From the NCBI GenBank assembly GCA_021234155.1, contig JAJEKV010000056.1:808664-872663 (forward strand): a stretch of 64,000 nucleotides of DNA, given 5' to 3'. Source of the DNA: Isoetes taiwanensis. Lineage: Eukaryota; Streptophyta; Lycopodiopsida; Isoetales; Isoetaceae. The number at the start of each line of letters is the position of its first letter. The stretch's first letter is position 1. The notes beneath the pieces are model-generated. The model made no database searches and was not told where the DNA came from. It saw only the letters and a program-made list of their open reading frames with translations. Below are positions 12,530-24,270 of the stretch, one piece after another. Made by a program: the position numbers and the translations under genes.

Positions 12530-13394
12530 TCTTTCCAAGACCGGTATCCCTTTTATCCTTATTTTTACCTTTTCCAATCCCCTTAGATTTTGGGACATGC
12601 TGACTAAGTGACCAAATCCATCACAATTGAAGCATCTATTCTCTTTTAGCTTGGGGACAGTTATTTTTTTCAAATGACCATATGAATTACATCCATACCA
12701 TGGCCCTACCTTCCTTTTTCTCATTACCAAACCGTCCTTTCCTTTTTTTCACCAAACAAGATCTCGAGTTTTCTTCTCCCCTTTTAAAATTTTTTATGTT
12801 GTTCAATTGTTCTTATCATTAGTTCAGCCTTTTCTCCATTTTAAGTTCTTGTTCTTACCAAGGTGGAGAGTTGTTCAAACTCGAAAAATGCCCTTGATAA
12901 GGAGAGTACATGAAAGTCTTTAGTAATTGGTACTCAGTGACCTCAAGATCTATAACAATATTATCATATTTTTGGAAGAAAGCGGTCGAGGGTTTTCTTT
13001 TTTGAACTTCAACCTTCTTAGCTCTCTCTGTTAAGTAATTCAATTTGAGAGGAGTTTTTTTACCTCATAATTCTTGATCTATTCCTTAGTGTTTTATTTT
13101 TTATTTTAAACATGATGCTAGAACTCAACTTACTAGCAATGATGCACCTTGCGATGTGATCTTTTAGTTTTGCTCCCCTTGCGGCAACATTAATCGATGC
13201 CTCACTTGCACTCCATCTCTAGTGTTAGGCTGTCTTTTGCTCTCCCCCTTCTTGATATTTTCTCCTATGACAAGATCCCATAGATCTTACGCCCGTGATA
13301 CATCTTTCATTCTTTCCTTCCGGGCACGGAACCCGGCTTCCCCTTGAAACACCTTAACACCATTTAGTAATGATGAACCAAGTCTAGTTGCCAT
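12530..13394 (-). pseudogene. Copia gag with CCHC zinc knuckle
   Basis: The start is inferred at an ATG (13394-13392) opening with MATRLGSSLLNGVKVFQ, immediately after the primer site. A gag block with FQKYDNIVIDLEVTEYQLLK lies at 13043-12855. A zinc knuckle, NRCFNCDGFGHLVSMS, follows near 12640; its last Cys has become Ser, and a second Cys/His cluster (WYGCNSYGHLKK) precedes it. Several frameshifts separate the blocks. Gag would form the particle that packages element RNA. Confidence 0.65.
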
Positions 13395-13396
13395 TT

Positions 13397-13410
13397 GGCT
13401 CACGATACCA
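13397..13410 (-). promoter_or_regulatory. Copia primer binding site
   Basis: The minus strand reads TGGTATCGTGAGCC, a decayed form of TGGTATCAGAGCC, complementary to the 3' end of initiator tRNA-Met. It lies between the LTR end and the gag start, exactly where reverse transcription is primed. Confidence 0.65.
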
Positions 13411-13411
13411 A

Positions 13412-13921
13412 TGTTAAACAATTAGTAGTTTCACAACTTATCTAGACCAATGAATTCTATGGGGCAACTAACTTCAATAAGTCTCACCAATTTAAATAGC
13501 AATGCAACAAGCGGTTAGAAATTAGGTCAATACAAAAGGTTAAGTCATTGACCAATATCTCAACCGATTATGATTGCTTATGGATCGACATTCCACAGGC
13601 AAATGGAATCATTTGCATTTCATAACTAACATTATACATCTTGGTTTTATTTTATAGCATCGATCCAAGCCGATTGTAGTCGATTTCGATCGGTTCTGCC
13701 GGATCGGTTGTGCCATAGAGACGCGGGTCTATTTGCTTCAATCCTTTATAAATATCATGTCTTCATCAAATGTTTTAACCATGCATATACATGGTATTTT
13801 ATTGAGACCATTACCCTTAGGTGCAACTATTAAGCAACCCTAAGGTTAAGTCACGTTTTTCTTGCCCGTAATATATCATCGATCAACCTCACCAATATAT
13901 CTAACATTAACAATTTCAACA
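13412..13921 (-). repeat. Copia copy 1, 5' LTR (510 bp)
   Basis: On the minus strand it starts TGTTGAAATTG and ends GTTTAACA, with TG...CA termini. The boundary is confirmed by the second copy, where TGTTGAAATTG directly follows a purine tract at 22063-22056. A TATA-like ATTTATAAAGG lies near 13745 on the minus strand. It matches 60497-61010 along its length. Confidence 0.7.
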
Positions 13922-15700
13922 ATTCGTCCCTTGCCTTTTCAAAGACATGGTTGTTCATAACGCATAAAAGTGCGAGAAGAACTCTCATTGTAAAGCATCG
14001 TCATTTTAAGCAGGGGTGAACTCTCATTTAAGCGAGGGGTGCACCTGGACTGGTTCATCATCAATCCTTCGCCCGGGCGTATGTTGGAGCGTTTTGATTA
14101 TGCTCAATTATGATTGGGGCGCAACTATTAGAGCAACCCTAAGGTTTTGATGGTATACTGCCTCTATTGGTTTCATTTTAAGCTTTTAGAATATGAAATA
14201 CGGGGATTCAACCTCTACTAAAATAACTCAATGTCCTATTAAACTAATTTTAACAAATCTAACTAGTGAGCTAATGTGACTATTTTTTATCTTAAATCTA
14301 TTTTTTTATAATAACCCATTGAATTGTTTTAGGGATATGGTCTATGGTTTCAAAATTATATCTATATCAAATCCCCACGGAACCCCCCTGTTATTTTGCT
14401 ACATATTAATACATTCATGATGAGAAAATAAGCACAACGGTTGTTGATTCTATTCTTTGGTGGATGAGTTCAATAATTCTTAGACTTTGTCTCAACACCA
14501 TGAGACAATTAAGATCCGTATTGGCACTTATCTGGCGATGATGTCACAAGGTCTACAAAAACACACACTCCTACATATAGCGACAACCCGGGCATAAAGA
14601 ACTACCTAAAAGTCGATTGCTAGAAGTCTAACCAAAGGAGCGTCGTCGTGGATATGCTTTGAGAGAGGTAGGTGGATGATGGAGTACATGTACCCGACTT
14701 TGGCTAACTTCGAGTTGTTTGTCTCTTTTATCGGATATAACACTTTGTCCACTAGCAATTGGCATTTTAATAGCAAAAGAACTCACTGCATTGGAATATG
14801 CAATGGAATGCATTTTAGGGTTTGCAAATTGTATCTACTTGGCGGTATTTGATTCCATTATCTGAGCTTATCTTGAGGATGAGTTGTATCAACTTGATAG
14901 TCGTGTGAGACATCGTAGGCGATTTGAATCAATGATTACATGCGTGCATTTCACTTTACCCGGCTAAGATATATAATATGTAGGAGAAGTGAGGGAGCAT
15001 CCTTAAAAAGTACAACATTAGGCCCTTGTTGATGTGCGTCATAGGGAGATGCCTATTTAGAGTTCCATCATAAAATTAAATGACGCCAATGAACCATGAC
15101 TAAATTTTGTGTTTTGTATTTCTTTAAATATTTGTTGTTCATGTACTTAACTACTTCTAAGGATGACATTTTGAGCACAAATTTTGGGTCAATCTTTTCC
15201 AAATTTGCATCTTTAGAGGTAAATTTAATTGCCCCCACATTCTTTATAAAATATTGTTTTCTCTACTGAAATCACTAAGCCTATAGTTAATACGCTGATA
15301 ATAATACTATCATTAATTTTAATAACAAAAATAATTACTAAAGCAAATAAGATCTATTCTTGCCAGTACCAACATGTGCTATTATCGGAAGTTGCACATA
15401 TGGGCGTTAACAATCAGTAAAACACATGCGGGACATTAGCAGGCAATGTCGGGCACAAATATACTTCTTAGGCTAATTATCTTGATGGATTCCCTCCCGG
15501 CTTTCCTATATTCCATCATTCTTCAAAGCTGCATTTTCATTCGACAAAGCGACACCGAGCTTCATCGCGGCCATTTTCACTCACGGATCTTCTTTTGAGC
15601 ATTGCCTTAAAGCGAGTATTTAAGCTAAAGTTGAAGCGGAGGGTTTTGCTTTGTTCGAAAAGTAAGCTTCTATGGTTATGCATTTTTGTTGAGATCTTAT
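13922..15700. other. No gene seen; anonymous repeat DNA
   Basis: I find no supported gene. A short fragment near 14117-14140 (GCAACTATTA...GCAACCCTAAGGTT) repeats a piece of the copia LTR seen at 13829-13855, suggesting a small LTR-derived scrap. The first ~45 bases after the LTR are shared with the flank of the second copy (61011-61055). Confidence 0.4.
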
Positions 15701-15701
15701 C

Positions 15702-16935
15702 ACCTGTGTGTAGTCATGTTCCTTTGTGTGCATTTTTTTTTAGCAAGTTCCAACTTTCTTGAGCTGGAAAAATAAGCCTAGAGCATTGCACATTATTTCT
15801 GGACTCTGTCATGCTTTCTTAGAATGGCTTTTCGCCTGCATTGCGAAGTGCTTCGAATAAATCGTGCCATATCCTGTGTTTGTGTAGTAAAAAAATGGCA
15901 TGGATGTAAAAGAGTTGGATATTAAATCGTTCCATTGTAGGCCATCTGTGTATGCATGACTCTATCTTTAGGCACAAACGTAGAAGAGATAGACACATTA
16001 CTCTTGGCTGAATTTTAGGGACCCATTTTTGGAATTGATATTTGGCTTTATAGGATGTTTTTACGTTAGCTCTGCAACAACTGGCTATTTTTTTTGTAAA
16101 TACAGCACAATAATGTTTCTCTCGAATTGTAGTGCTGAGATTCAAGACTTCAATTATTCTTATCTCTTGCATTTTCAGAAGATTCGGGTCATTCATTGAT
16201 CACGAGCTTGGTCTGAGAGGTTATCTTATCGTTTTGGAGGGCGTAAGCACATGAACGACCCATTTTTGAAGGTAGATTTATGGTAAAGGGATTCTAGCAC
16301 CAATTTGAAGATACCTATGTGTAGTCATGTTCCTCTGTGTGCATTTTTTCGCCCGAGTTCTAGCTTTCTTGAGCTGGACAAATAAGCCTAGAGTATCTAA
16401 CATTATTTACGGACTCCTATCATGCTTTGCCAAATGGCTTTCACCCCTGCATTTGCGAAGTGCTTGAATAAATCGTGCCATATCTGTATTTGTGTAAAAA
16501 AAAAATGGTATGGATGTAAAAAGAGTTAGATATTAAATCGTTCCATTTTAGGCCATCTGTATATGCATGACTCTATCTTTAGGGAGCCTGGGCGTAGAAA
16601 GAGATAGGCGCATTACTCTTGGCTGAATTTAGGGGAACCCATTTTTGGAATTGATATTTGGCTTTATGGGATGTTTTAAGCTAGCTCTTGCAACAAGCTG
16701 GCTATTTTTTTTTTTTGTAAATACAACACAATGATGTTTTCTCTCGAATTGTAGTCTTTGAGATTCAAGACTTCAATTATTCTTATCTCTTGCATTTTTA
16801 AAAGATTCGGGTCATTCATTGGTGCAGAGCTTCGGTGCAGAGGTTATCACTTTGGAGGAGCGTAAGCACATGAGCAACCCCATTTTTGAAGGTAGGCTTA
16901 CGGTAAAGGGATTTCTAGCACCAATTTGAAGATTT
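15702..16935. repeat. 611-bp direct tandem duplication
   Basis: Two adjacent units, 15702-16312 and 16313 to about 16935, align along their length. Both open with ACCTRTGTGTAGTCATG, share AAATCGTGCCATATC and ATTGATATTTGGCTTTA, and close with TCTAGCACCAATTTGAAGAT. They differ by scattered substitutions and small indels, so the duplication is not recent. The minus-strand 125-residue stretch at 15819-16196 is not conserved in frame between units and is probably not coding. Confidence 0.75.
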
Positions 16936-18250
16936 TAATGAAAATTTTGGGTTGATTTGTTTGGGCATAAATAAAACATGTTTCTCTTGCGTGCAACATC
17001 AAATGTCTAGCACTGTAACTTTATGCTTTTCTTGAAATATTCTCAATTTCCAAGGCTTTTAGTCAGCAAGTTGTATCTTCTTTGCAGTTGTCATGCACTT
17101 AGTGTAGTACCTAAATCAGCCACATTCATTAGGCATAATGATTTCGGAGAAGTTTACGGGCGGTACACCTAAACCATATAGTAGTTGCCATGCTTCTATT
17201 ATCTCATATAATGCTTATCGGGGAGAAAAGCGAGGGACAATCGAATAAACTTCTTAGGTTGTAAACATTTCACAAATTAACCCTGCTCTTGCAATCAGTA
17301 AGCCCGGTTCGGGGTAAGATTAGTCGTTTTTTATAAGCTCTTTACCTGGGATGTGTTGGTTGATGTTTTGCTTTTCGATCTCATTTTTTTTCCATGGAAA
17401 ATTGGCCATGATATTGCTTAAATTTTGGGCAAAGAATTTATTCACTTTATTTCGGTTTTTCGCAGCCTTGCCCTTTGTGTTCTCACAAATTTGTTCCTTC
17501 GTTTGCTCCTCTGTACAACTCTTCTTCTTTGTAGCCTTACCTTTGTTCCTTGTTTGCACATATTCCAAATTGTTGTTGAGTCTCCAAATTACATTAGCTT
17601 GGCCGAGGCAAGTCGTAAAGATAATGAGAGACATGTTGGAAGACATAAAAGGTGTTTGTATTATGGTTGTGTTATCTAACTAGAACATATAAATTTGTAG
17701 TAAGTCTATGAATACTATATCCGTTTATGCATGTTGAATGTGTGTGTTTTAAAATTAAGTTTGTTGATAATAGGTAAGTTTGTGATAATTCTTTGGGAGA
17801 TATTTTACTCGGCTATTCAAATATCTGGGTTATGAGGCATTATATGGAATCTAAAGGAGCAAGCTGGCCGTTTCCTCAAGCGCCTTTTAAGATATAAAAG
17901 GTAAGAATAGATTCATTCCTAATAGTAGTGTTTCCTCATTATGAATCCAACATGGTATATGATTATTTTATTGGAGGATGAGTAGTTTGATGAAGATAAG
18001 GCTCAAATGGTGAAGGAGATTGCAATTTTGGAACCTAGACATGCCTAAGAAATGATACCTGAATATTATATTGGTGGTTATTCTTTCTTCTAAATATTCC
18101 AAGTGAACAATTTGTTGTCGAGACGGATGGTTATAATGTCACGATACATAGATGCGGGATGGATATGACAACCGGTTAGCGGTTTCCAAAGTGGTACGCC
18201 TAACAATAAGCGTCCATAGCCCGGTTTACACCCAATAGTAAGTTTGGAGT
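16936..18250. other. No recognisable gene
   Basis: Overlapping open stretches on both strands at 17320-17683 have lysine/asparagine-rich or phenylalanine/leucine-rich composition and no identifiable domain. I treat them as chance or as remnants of an unknown element. Confidence 0.3.
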
Positions 18251-18256
18251 AGTCAT

Positions 18257-18300
18257 TGGCATATTCCTGGCATATACTAGCATATGCCTGGAATATGCCA
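18257..18300. repeat. Hairpin-forming inverted repeat
   Basis: The left arm GGCATATTCCTGGCATAT is answered by ATATGCCTGGAATATGCC, with only a few bases between, giving a nearly perfect 44-bp hairpin. It could be a recombination scar, a small element end, or a structural element in an LTR. Confidence 0.55.
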
Positions 18301-18479
18301 TAAACCCACATGGACGAAGGCTTGCTCCCCTAGGGGCAACCAAAAAACAAAAACTTGGAAATTGAAAATGTAGCATGCTGAAGCAGCTCCTGCAAATTCG
18401 GCCAGCTCCAGAAGCGCATAACCTCCACGCCTGCAATTCTGGACATGTCTAATTACGGTTACTCCAAATCGAACCACCA

Positions 18480-20400
18480 CAACCATTCAAGACAAACCTT
18501 TTAAACGGCTTATGCTGGATTCACATGGATATCATAAAAAAATGCCGGTGCAAGAGGCATGACCGTTAAACATTTGCAAGTTTCATCACCGCACTGGTAA
18601 TTTGGTAGCAGCCCCGCATGCACCCATCCGCTAAACTGTTGCAGCTTGTGACATTCCAGCATAACATACGATATGAATACGTATATTATACTGACACGTC
18701 ACTAGTACATGTCGACTCAGATGACATGTACACGGCGACCGTAAAGGGTAGTACCCTAGGGTACGACCTTGTGAACCATTATATTGCACATGTTAAAGCA
18801 ACATGTGAATATAATCCCTTTTTGCCACGTGGCAATGACCCATTGACCAAAAAGGGACCAGCCCTAAATGCGTGGAGATAAAGGGGCATAAACCCTAAAA
18901 GGGAAACCCTTTCAGTTTTCAGCCCACGAGTCACCGGATTGGAGCGGCGAGAGGATGCATTTCCGCTGAGCGGAAGGCGGAAGTCCGGATCTCGGGTTGC
19001 GATTCGATCCAAGATCGGCCGGGACGGAATCGGCGGCATGGGCGCTTTCAGGAGGAGGGTAGGAGCCCGGCCAAGATCGGGTGGGTGGTTGATTCAATAG
19101 GTAGATCCGAGTTATCGGGCCTCTTTTCAGTAGGTTTAGCATCCATTCTTAGCTATAGGCTGACCCCTCTGACCTTAAGAATGATAGACACTAACAAAGG
19201 AACCTAACCATGTATGATTAGGTAGATTAGAATAGATGTATTACGTTATGTTCAGTTTTGTTGATGATGTTTTGACATTCTATCGCCACTCTTGTGTATT
19301 GGGAAGGGGATAGAGACCCGAGCCCAAGTAGTTGTATGATCATAGTTAGCCCATTAATTCCCAATTAATGCGGCACGTGCATAAACCCTTTGGTGTGGGT
19401 GGAGCTAGGCCGGAAGTGATAAGGATCCTGGGTTGATCCCCCTGCAGGTGGCGGCGGTAGGGAACATTATGGGCTAGGCCTAATACCCCGCAGCTGCGAG
19501 GCGGGGGTATGGGCTCGACACCTCTTGGGTGATCGTCATCTTCTAGGGGTTCAAGTGGAAATTATCTGGCGGTGGCTCTCTAGCTGCTTTGTGATTGGCA
19601 TGAACCTTACGGAGGAGAGTGATCTCCTCTGCCTCATCGGGGGCTGGGGAGATGCAACCCGGTGGTAGCCCCTTTGGCTATGAACCGTGGGGGCTACGGT
19701 GGGGCTCAATACTTTTACGGCCTATCGCCAAAGTATGCGGGAGGGAGCCCGGATGGAGTGGACTACCCAGCGACCATGTTTCTATGCCGGCCAAATCCAT
19801 TTGCCATGAATTGCATGCATTGTTATCCAGGAGACCAAGCGTCGAGTCCTTCCCCAAGTCGAGCACGGGTAGGATTTCCCCATGTTATGTTGATGTCTTG
19901 ATGTGTTGTTGCGGCTCTTGTGATATGGTGGACCACCCGCCGAGGTGGGTATGTTATTGTTGATTGATGTCATGTGCTCATGTGTGTTTACGCTTAAAAG
20001 CGGCTAGATCGATCAGGGGAGGCGGGATGAATGACCGTCCATTCTTCCCGTCGGGTTCTTGGCCACTAGCAAGAGCGATGTTAGGTGGGGCGGCCTCATG
20101 TCGGCGGTGGCGAATCTTTGGTTTGAGGATGATCTCCGGTTTGTATACGGCCAGGGGCATCGTATGTATAGGGGGCCGTCTAATGGTATCGAGCCTTGAT
20201 CTTGGCGGAGACCAAGATCGAGCAGCGTATTCCTATAGGAACTAACTAATCTAGACATTGAGGTCTTGGAGATAAAAGCCCAAGCCACGAACCTCGAGTA
20301 GTGGGAAATTTTTTTCCCATGAATAGAGTTAATAACTATCTAGAATTAGGATAATTAGAGAACATAATTTAGATGAAGTAGATTGAAGAAAAGTCACCTA
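18480..20400. other. GC-richer block, possible LTR or UTR of an unidentified retroelement
   Basis: Base composition rises here compared with the AT-rich surroundings. A 14-bp palindrome containing the G-box, TTGCCACGTGGCAA (18822-18835), is followed by GAGATAAAGG and direct CCCTAAAAGGG-type repeats near 18890, a promoter-like arrangement. Overlapping ORFs on both strands at 18.8-20.3 kb are short, and none carries a motif I recognise. Confidence 0.3.
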
Positions 20401-20430
20401 AGAAAGTCTAGCAAATTTTAGACACTTTTT

Positions 20431-21150
20431 GGCCGACACCTCCAAGGATGCGCCCGGGAGCATGTTAGGTCGGACCTAAGCGGTCTCTGCGCATGCTTAG
20501 CATATGAACCATAGAACTCTAGAACGGCCTTAGGGCCCCAAATTGTAAAATAAAAGATGAAATTCGCTTAAAAAGCTTCGAGTTAGCTAGATTTGAGTGT
20601 TAAAACACAGAAAAACATTAAGTAAAAGTTATTTTGGAGCAACACCTCTAAGGATCTTGAGGACACTAGTTAGGTCACGACCTAACACCCTTCTCAGCAT
20701 GCTTAGGGGTCCACAAAAGTAACCTCGGAATTTGATGAAACTTACTCAAAGTGAAAAAGTAATGATAGAATCGGCTTAAAATGCTTCAATTAGTTGGAAA
20801 TGCATGTTAATTTGTTTTAAGTTGGATAAGCAATTAAGGAGCAAATGGGAAAATATGGTCAACACCTCAAGGATCGCCCGGACACCGGTTAGGTTCCAAC
20901 CTAACTTCGCTCTCAGCAGCGCATGCTTAGAGGGTCCAACCAAGCCCGGACCATTGATCGACCACTTCCACTGCTCCAAATGAAGTAAATAAGCACACAA
21001 AATTGCATTACATAAGAAGATAAGTAAGAATTCACCTCTTAAACTTATTTTGGCATCATTTGGGCACAACACCTCAAGGATGCGCGAGGAGCCACTTAGG
21101 TCCCAACCTAACTATGCTCTAGCGCATGCTTAGAGGGTCCGATTTTTCAA
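20431..21150. repeat. Four tandem ~210-bp units
   Basis: Units start near 20431, 20638, 20850 and 21066. Each has ACACCTCYAAGGAT, then a dyad such as TTAGGTTCCAACCTAA, then GCGCATGCTTAG and often GGTCC. Spacing is 207-216 bp. The conserved core is about 80 bp and the rest of each unit is poorly conserved. This is a short satellite-like array, of the kind found in the untranslated parts of some large plant LTR elements. Confidence 0.7.
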
Positions 21151-21884
21151 ACCCCATAACTTGAGCTCTGAGCTCAAATCACCTGAAATTTGTTGCAATA
21201 GGACCGTTAGACAGCTTAGAATCCATTTATGACCTCAAATTAGGCTAGAAATGTCAAACCCCAGCTCAAAATGACCAAAATTGCTCAAACCCTTGAATTG
21301 TTTTTCCAAGCGTGGCTTGTTTGTAAATAGAAGCATACCCCATTAGTACCTCACAAGTATTGCTCTCGGCTCAAAGCTGATGCCTTACTCCTAGATAGAA
21401 GTGCCCAAGAACACCCTTTGTTATAGTCATCTAGACCTCGGCATAGCAACCCAAGTCCAAGCTGTTGGTACATCACCTCTGCTCATGCCAAAGGCATAAA
21501 CCTTGACCTAATTTTGTGTCCTTCTAATAGAGTTTGACCTATATAGCCACATTGACCTCCCTATTGCGGGATACCTAGAAAGGAGCTAGAGTCTAGAGCT
21601 GCCCAAGTCACTCCATGTGTAGGATTGGACTCCCCAAACCAACTTCTTTGGGACCTTAGAGTATGCCTCAAACTTTCTTTGGGACCTTAGAGTATGCCTC
21701 AAAGGTGTGCATGGGTCCAAAAAATTTGGCCCCTCAGGGGCCTAAGGTCAGTTCTATATAACACAAGCTCCATACTTTGAAAATGTTGCAATGGAACTAC
21801 AAGGAAAATGGGCCATCTTTGTATGAAATAATATTAATACAATAAAGAACATGGGATATCGTATGTTGTAGAATACAGAAGTGT
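21151..21884. other. No gene seen; contains a 31-bp tandem duplication
   Basis: No coding evidence. At 21644-21705 the segment TTCTTTGGGACCTTAGAG plus TATGCCTCAAA occurs twice with a 31-bp offset. Confidence 0.5.
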
Positions 21885-22055
21885 AAATATCATGTCTTCA
21901 TCAAGCTGTTTTAACCATGCATATACGATATTTTATTAGGACCATTACCCTTAGGTGCAACTATTAAGCAACCCTAAGGTTAAGTCGCGTTTTCTTGCCC
22001 TTAATATATCATCTGATCAACCTCACCAATATATCTAACATTAACAATTTCAACA
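21885..22055 (-). repeat. Copia copy 2, partial 3' LTR
   Basis: About 170 bp match the U3 side of the copia LTR (13749-13921). The rest of the LTR is missing; the break falls next to the TATA-like ATTTATAAAGG. Confidence 0.65.
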
Positions 22056-22063
22056 TTCCCCTT
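22056..22063 (-). promoter_or_regulatory. Copia polypurine tract
   Basis: The minus strand reads AAGGGGAA immediately before TGTTGAAATTG, the start of the 3' LTR. This primes plus-strand DNA synthesis in LTR elements and fixes the LTR boundary. Confidence 0.6.
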
Positions 22064-22119
22064 CATGTTAGATATACTCTTTTGATATTTCTGCATATTC
22101 AAAACATGCTCTATATCTT

Positions 22120-22390
22120 ACACACTTTTGTTTATATGCGCAACTTGTACTATGTTACGCTTCATTATTGTTGTCACAACTTTGTATTGAACATCTTTGT
22201 ATGAGGAGAACTTATACCAATGCTTTCACGTAACTTAGTAAAACATACTTTGGAATTACCTTTGTTAACACATGCTACATTACATGTAGTATTTTTGTAC
22301 TCAACTACTATAATTCCTTTTGCAATCATATCCCTTATAAAATGAACATGTAGTTCAATGTGCCACCGTTCTTTCATAGAATACTAGATT
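22120..22390 (-). pseudogene. Copia copy 2, RNase H C-terminus
   Basis: Minus-strand reading gives HIELHVHFIRDMIAKGIIVV and EYKNT, near-identical in sequence to copy 1 at 9770-10070. The TRIM-like block begins about 10 bases beyond it, at the same place as in copy 1. Confidence 0.7.
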
Positions 22391-22394
22391 CTAA

Positions 22395-22647
22395 CGTTAT
22401 TGTAGCGTTCCTAAACATGCCCTTAACCAATTTGGGCAAAACCGTAGAAACGTTTATGAACAATCGCTTCTACCCATTTATGTTTCCGGTCCGGGGAGCG
22501 CCCCATCGCACATTCAAAGTTGAATACTTCGGCGGTCTATCATAGGCCCGTTCTGGTCTCTCCCACTAGAACTATGCTCGTCCTCGAGCATCAAGGCTAT
22601 ACCATGTCACAATGATTATCAAGTCTTTGCAAATTACCCATGCATAT
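22395..22647 (-). repeat. TRIM-like unit of copia copy 2, left part
   Basis: One LTR-like block (CATGCCCTTAACC near 22418) and the start of its interior, ending ACCCATGCATAT where the gypsy element entered. The interior resumes at 36675. Confidence 0.65.
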
Positions 22648-22898
22648 TGTTGGGGTCGTCACCACTCACCACATTAGGTCACCACTCACCACACTTGTCA
22701 CCACTCACCACACTCATCATATCACAGGTATATAGAGTGATATGGCGCATGCGATGTGCGGGGATATTTACACGTAATGCATTATGGAGCCATTATCACC
22801 TTGTATTATCTCGGCGAGAGAGAAGAAGAGCAGAGAGGCGGTGTATTGAGAGAGAGTGATTTTGCTGATGTAGCTATGGAGATGATGATTCTTTGTGT
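22648..22898 (+). repeat. Gypsy 5' LTR, truncated
   Basis: Matches 36332-36594 of the 3' LTR (CACCACTCACCACA repeats, GTATATAGAGTGATAT, GAGATGATGATTCTTTG). It lacks about 100 bp near its start and its last ~80 bp. It changes at 22898 into gag sequence in reverse orientation. Confidence 0.65.
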
Positions 22899-23677
22899 TG
22901 GTTTGGTGGCTCCATTCTCTCTTTGTCGGTATCATTTTGATATGATTTGTTGGAACAAAATTTCTGTTTTGTTCTTCCCCTAACTCTTGCAACAAATTTG
23001 GAGAATAATGCATCAATTGCTCAAGAGTAAGTGTAACTTTAGTGGCCAAAACTTGGCTGATCACATCATCTTCATTTTGAATTTCCTCATCCACCATAGG
23101 AACATCACTATGGGCTGATTTTCTTCTATAAATCAAAGCGTGCGTGGAGACATTGAATTGCACCTTCTTAGGTCTTGATACCTTCAAAGCTTGTTCCTTC
23201 AAAGCCTTTGGAAAAGAGGTCTTAGTCTTCTCCACAATTGGCACTACTCTTGGTTCTTGAACCACCTTTTGTGATCTTGTAACCGCATTTACTTCTCCAA
23301 TCTCTTCTTCTTCTTTGAAATGGGTCCTTTGTCTACCTCAACAAATCCACAATTTACTCTTGATTTTGCCTTCTCTTGCTTCTTAAGCTCCTCAATAAGA
23401 GCCTTAACTTGAGGATTATCAATGTACTTTTGCATCTTGAATCACGAACATCATTATTAGGAAGAGGGTGCAGTTCAAACACTTGGTGCTTTGGTGGATA
23501 CTTGTTGGTTGCCCATTCTGGTTTCCCATGGATTTTCAACAAGTAGTCTCATCATGCTTAAATTTATCACATAACTTGCAATATAAATGAGCCTTACTTG
23601 GATACCATCCACTTTTGGTTTGCACCATTGGTGTGGAACCCATTGGAACTTGTTGGGCAATTGGAGCTTGTGGTATC
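22899..23677 (-). pseudogene. Gypsy gag, inverted copy, C-terminal part
   Basis: The minus strand reads KTSFPKALKEQALKVSRPKK, EDDVISQVLATKVTLTLEQL and HYSPNLLQELG. The same protein stretch occurs on the plus strand at 31.7-32.0 kb (for example LATKVTLTLEQLMHYSPNLL). Further upstream, on the same strand, CKLCDKFKHDETTC is a zinc knuckle shared with 31.37 kb. The copy is the reverse complement of the plus-strand gag with scattered differences. Confidence 0.7.
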
Positions 23678-23689
23678 ATGCACAAGGCA

Positions 23690-24270
23690 CCCAAAAAATT
23701 AACCACTATAATAAACCATTGAAAAACCACTATAGATGTGGTTTTTTATGATAAAAATTTCATTCCTAATCAAAACCGCATACCATAGTGGTTTTCATAT
23801 TTAGTACATGGTTACTTATGTTGATTTTTTGTTACAGAATGGTTTATTAAAACCGATATTAGTTTATTACGTTGTTTCTAGCATTAACGGTGGTCATTCA
23901 TGTTGGTCTTTTAACATAGTATGGTTATTAAATGGACAGTGGTTTGTGGCATTGTTTTTCAACACCACTTTAAATATGGCAATGGTTGTTTATGTAGGTT
24001 TTCTATTATCACAAAGCTGAAGTAGTTTATGACATGGTTTTTTGTGCCAATTTAAATGCTATGGTGGTCATTCATGTTTTCTATTATCACAATGCATATT
24101 ATAAAATGGTTGTGGTTTATATCATAGTTTCAAAACCCAGTTAATTGCCATTTAATATCACCTAAAAGGATGTGGCTATCCATAGTTGTTACTCATAAGG
24201 CACCCAAAACACAATCGTTGTAATTAACCACTATCAAAACCACTATAGATATGGTCTTTTTGTAAAAAAA
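23690..24270. repeat. Left subterminal repeats of the CACAAGGCAC transposon
   Basis: Variants of AACCACTATAGATRTGGT and CATGGTTTTT recur in both orientations. At about 24204-24250 a second copy of the terminus and following bases appears (AAGGCACCCAAAACAC, then AACCACTAT...ACCACTATAGATATGGT), as if the end had been duplicated. Confidence 0.6.

Larger units (their letters stand above)
9759..13921 (-). mobile_element. Ty1/copia retrotransposon copy 1, RT-deleted, with TRIM array in RNase H
   Basis: Reading right to left: LTR (13921-13412), primer site, gag start, CCHC knuckle region, GAG-pre-integrase, integrase core, a jump to the end of reverse transcriptase, the first part of RNase H, an inserted repeat array (11085-10071), and the last part of RNase H (10070-9770). 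The 3' LTR would lie to the left but is cut off by the CACTA insertion. Most of reverse transcriptase and the integrase C-terminus are missing, so this is a non-autonomous derivative. The same architecture recurs in the split copy at 21885-61010. Confidence 0.75.

Noticed and set aside
19619-20288. Several overlapping 60-114 codon ORFs on both strands
   Set aside because: GC-rich sequence with few stops; frames overlap heavily and no motif is recognisable.
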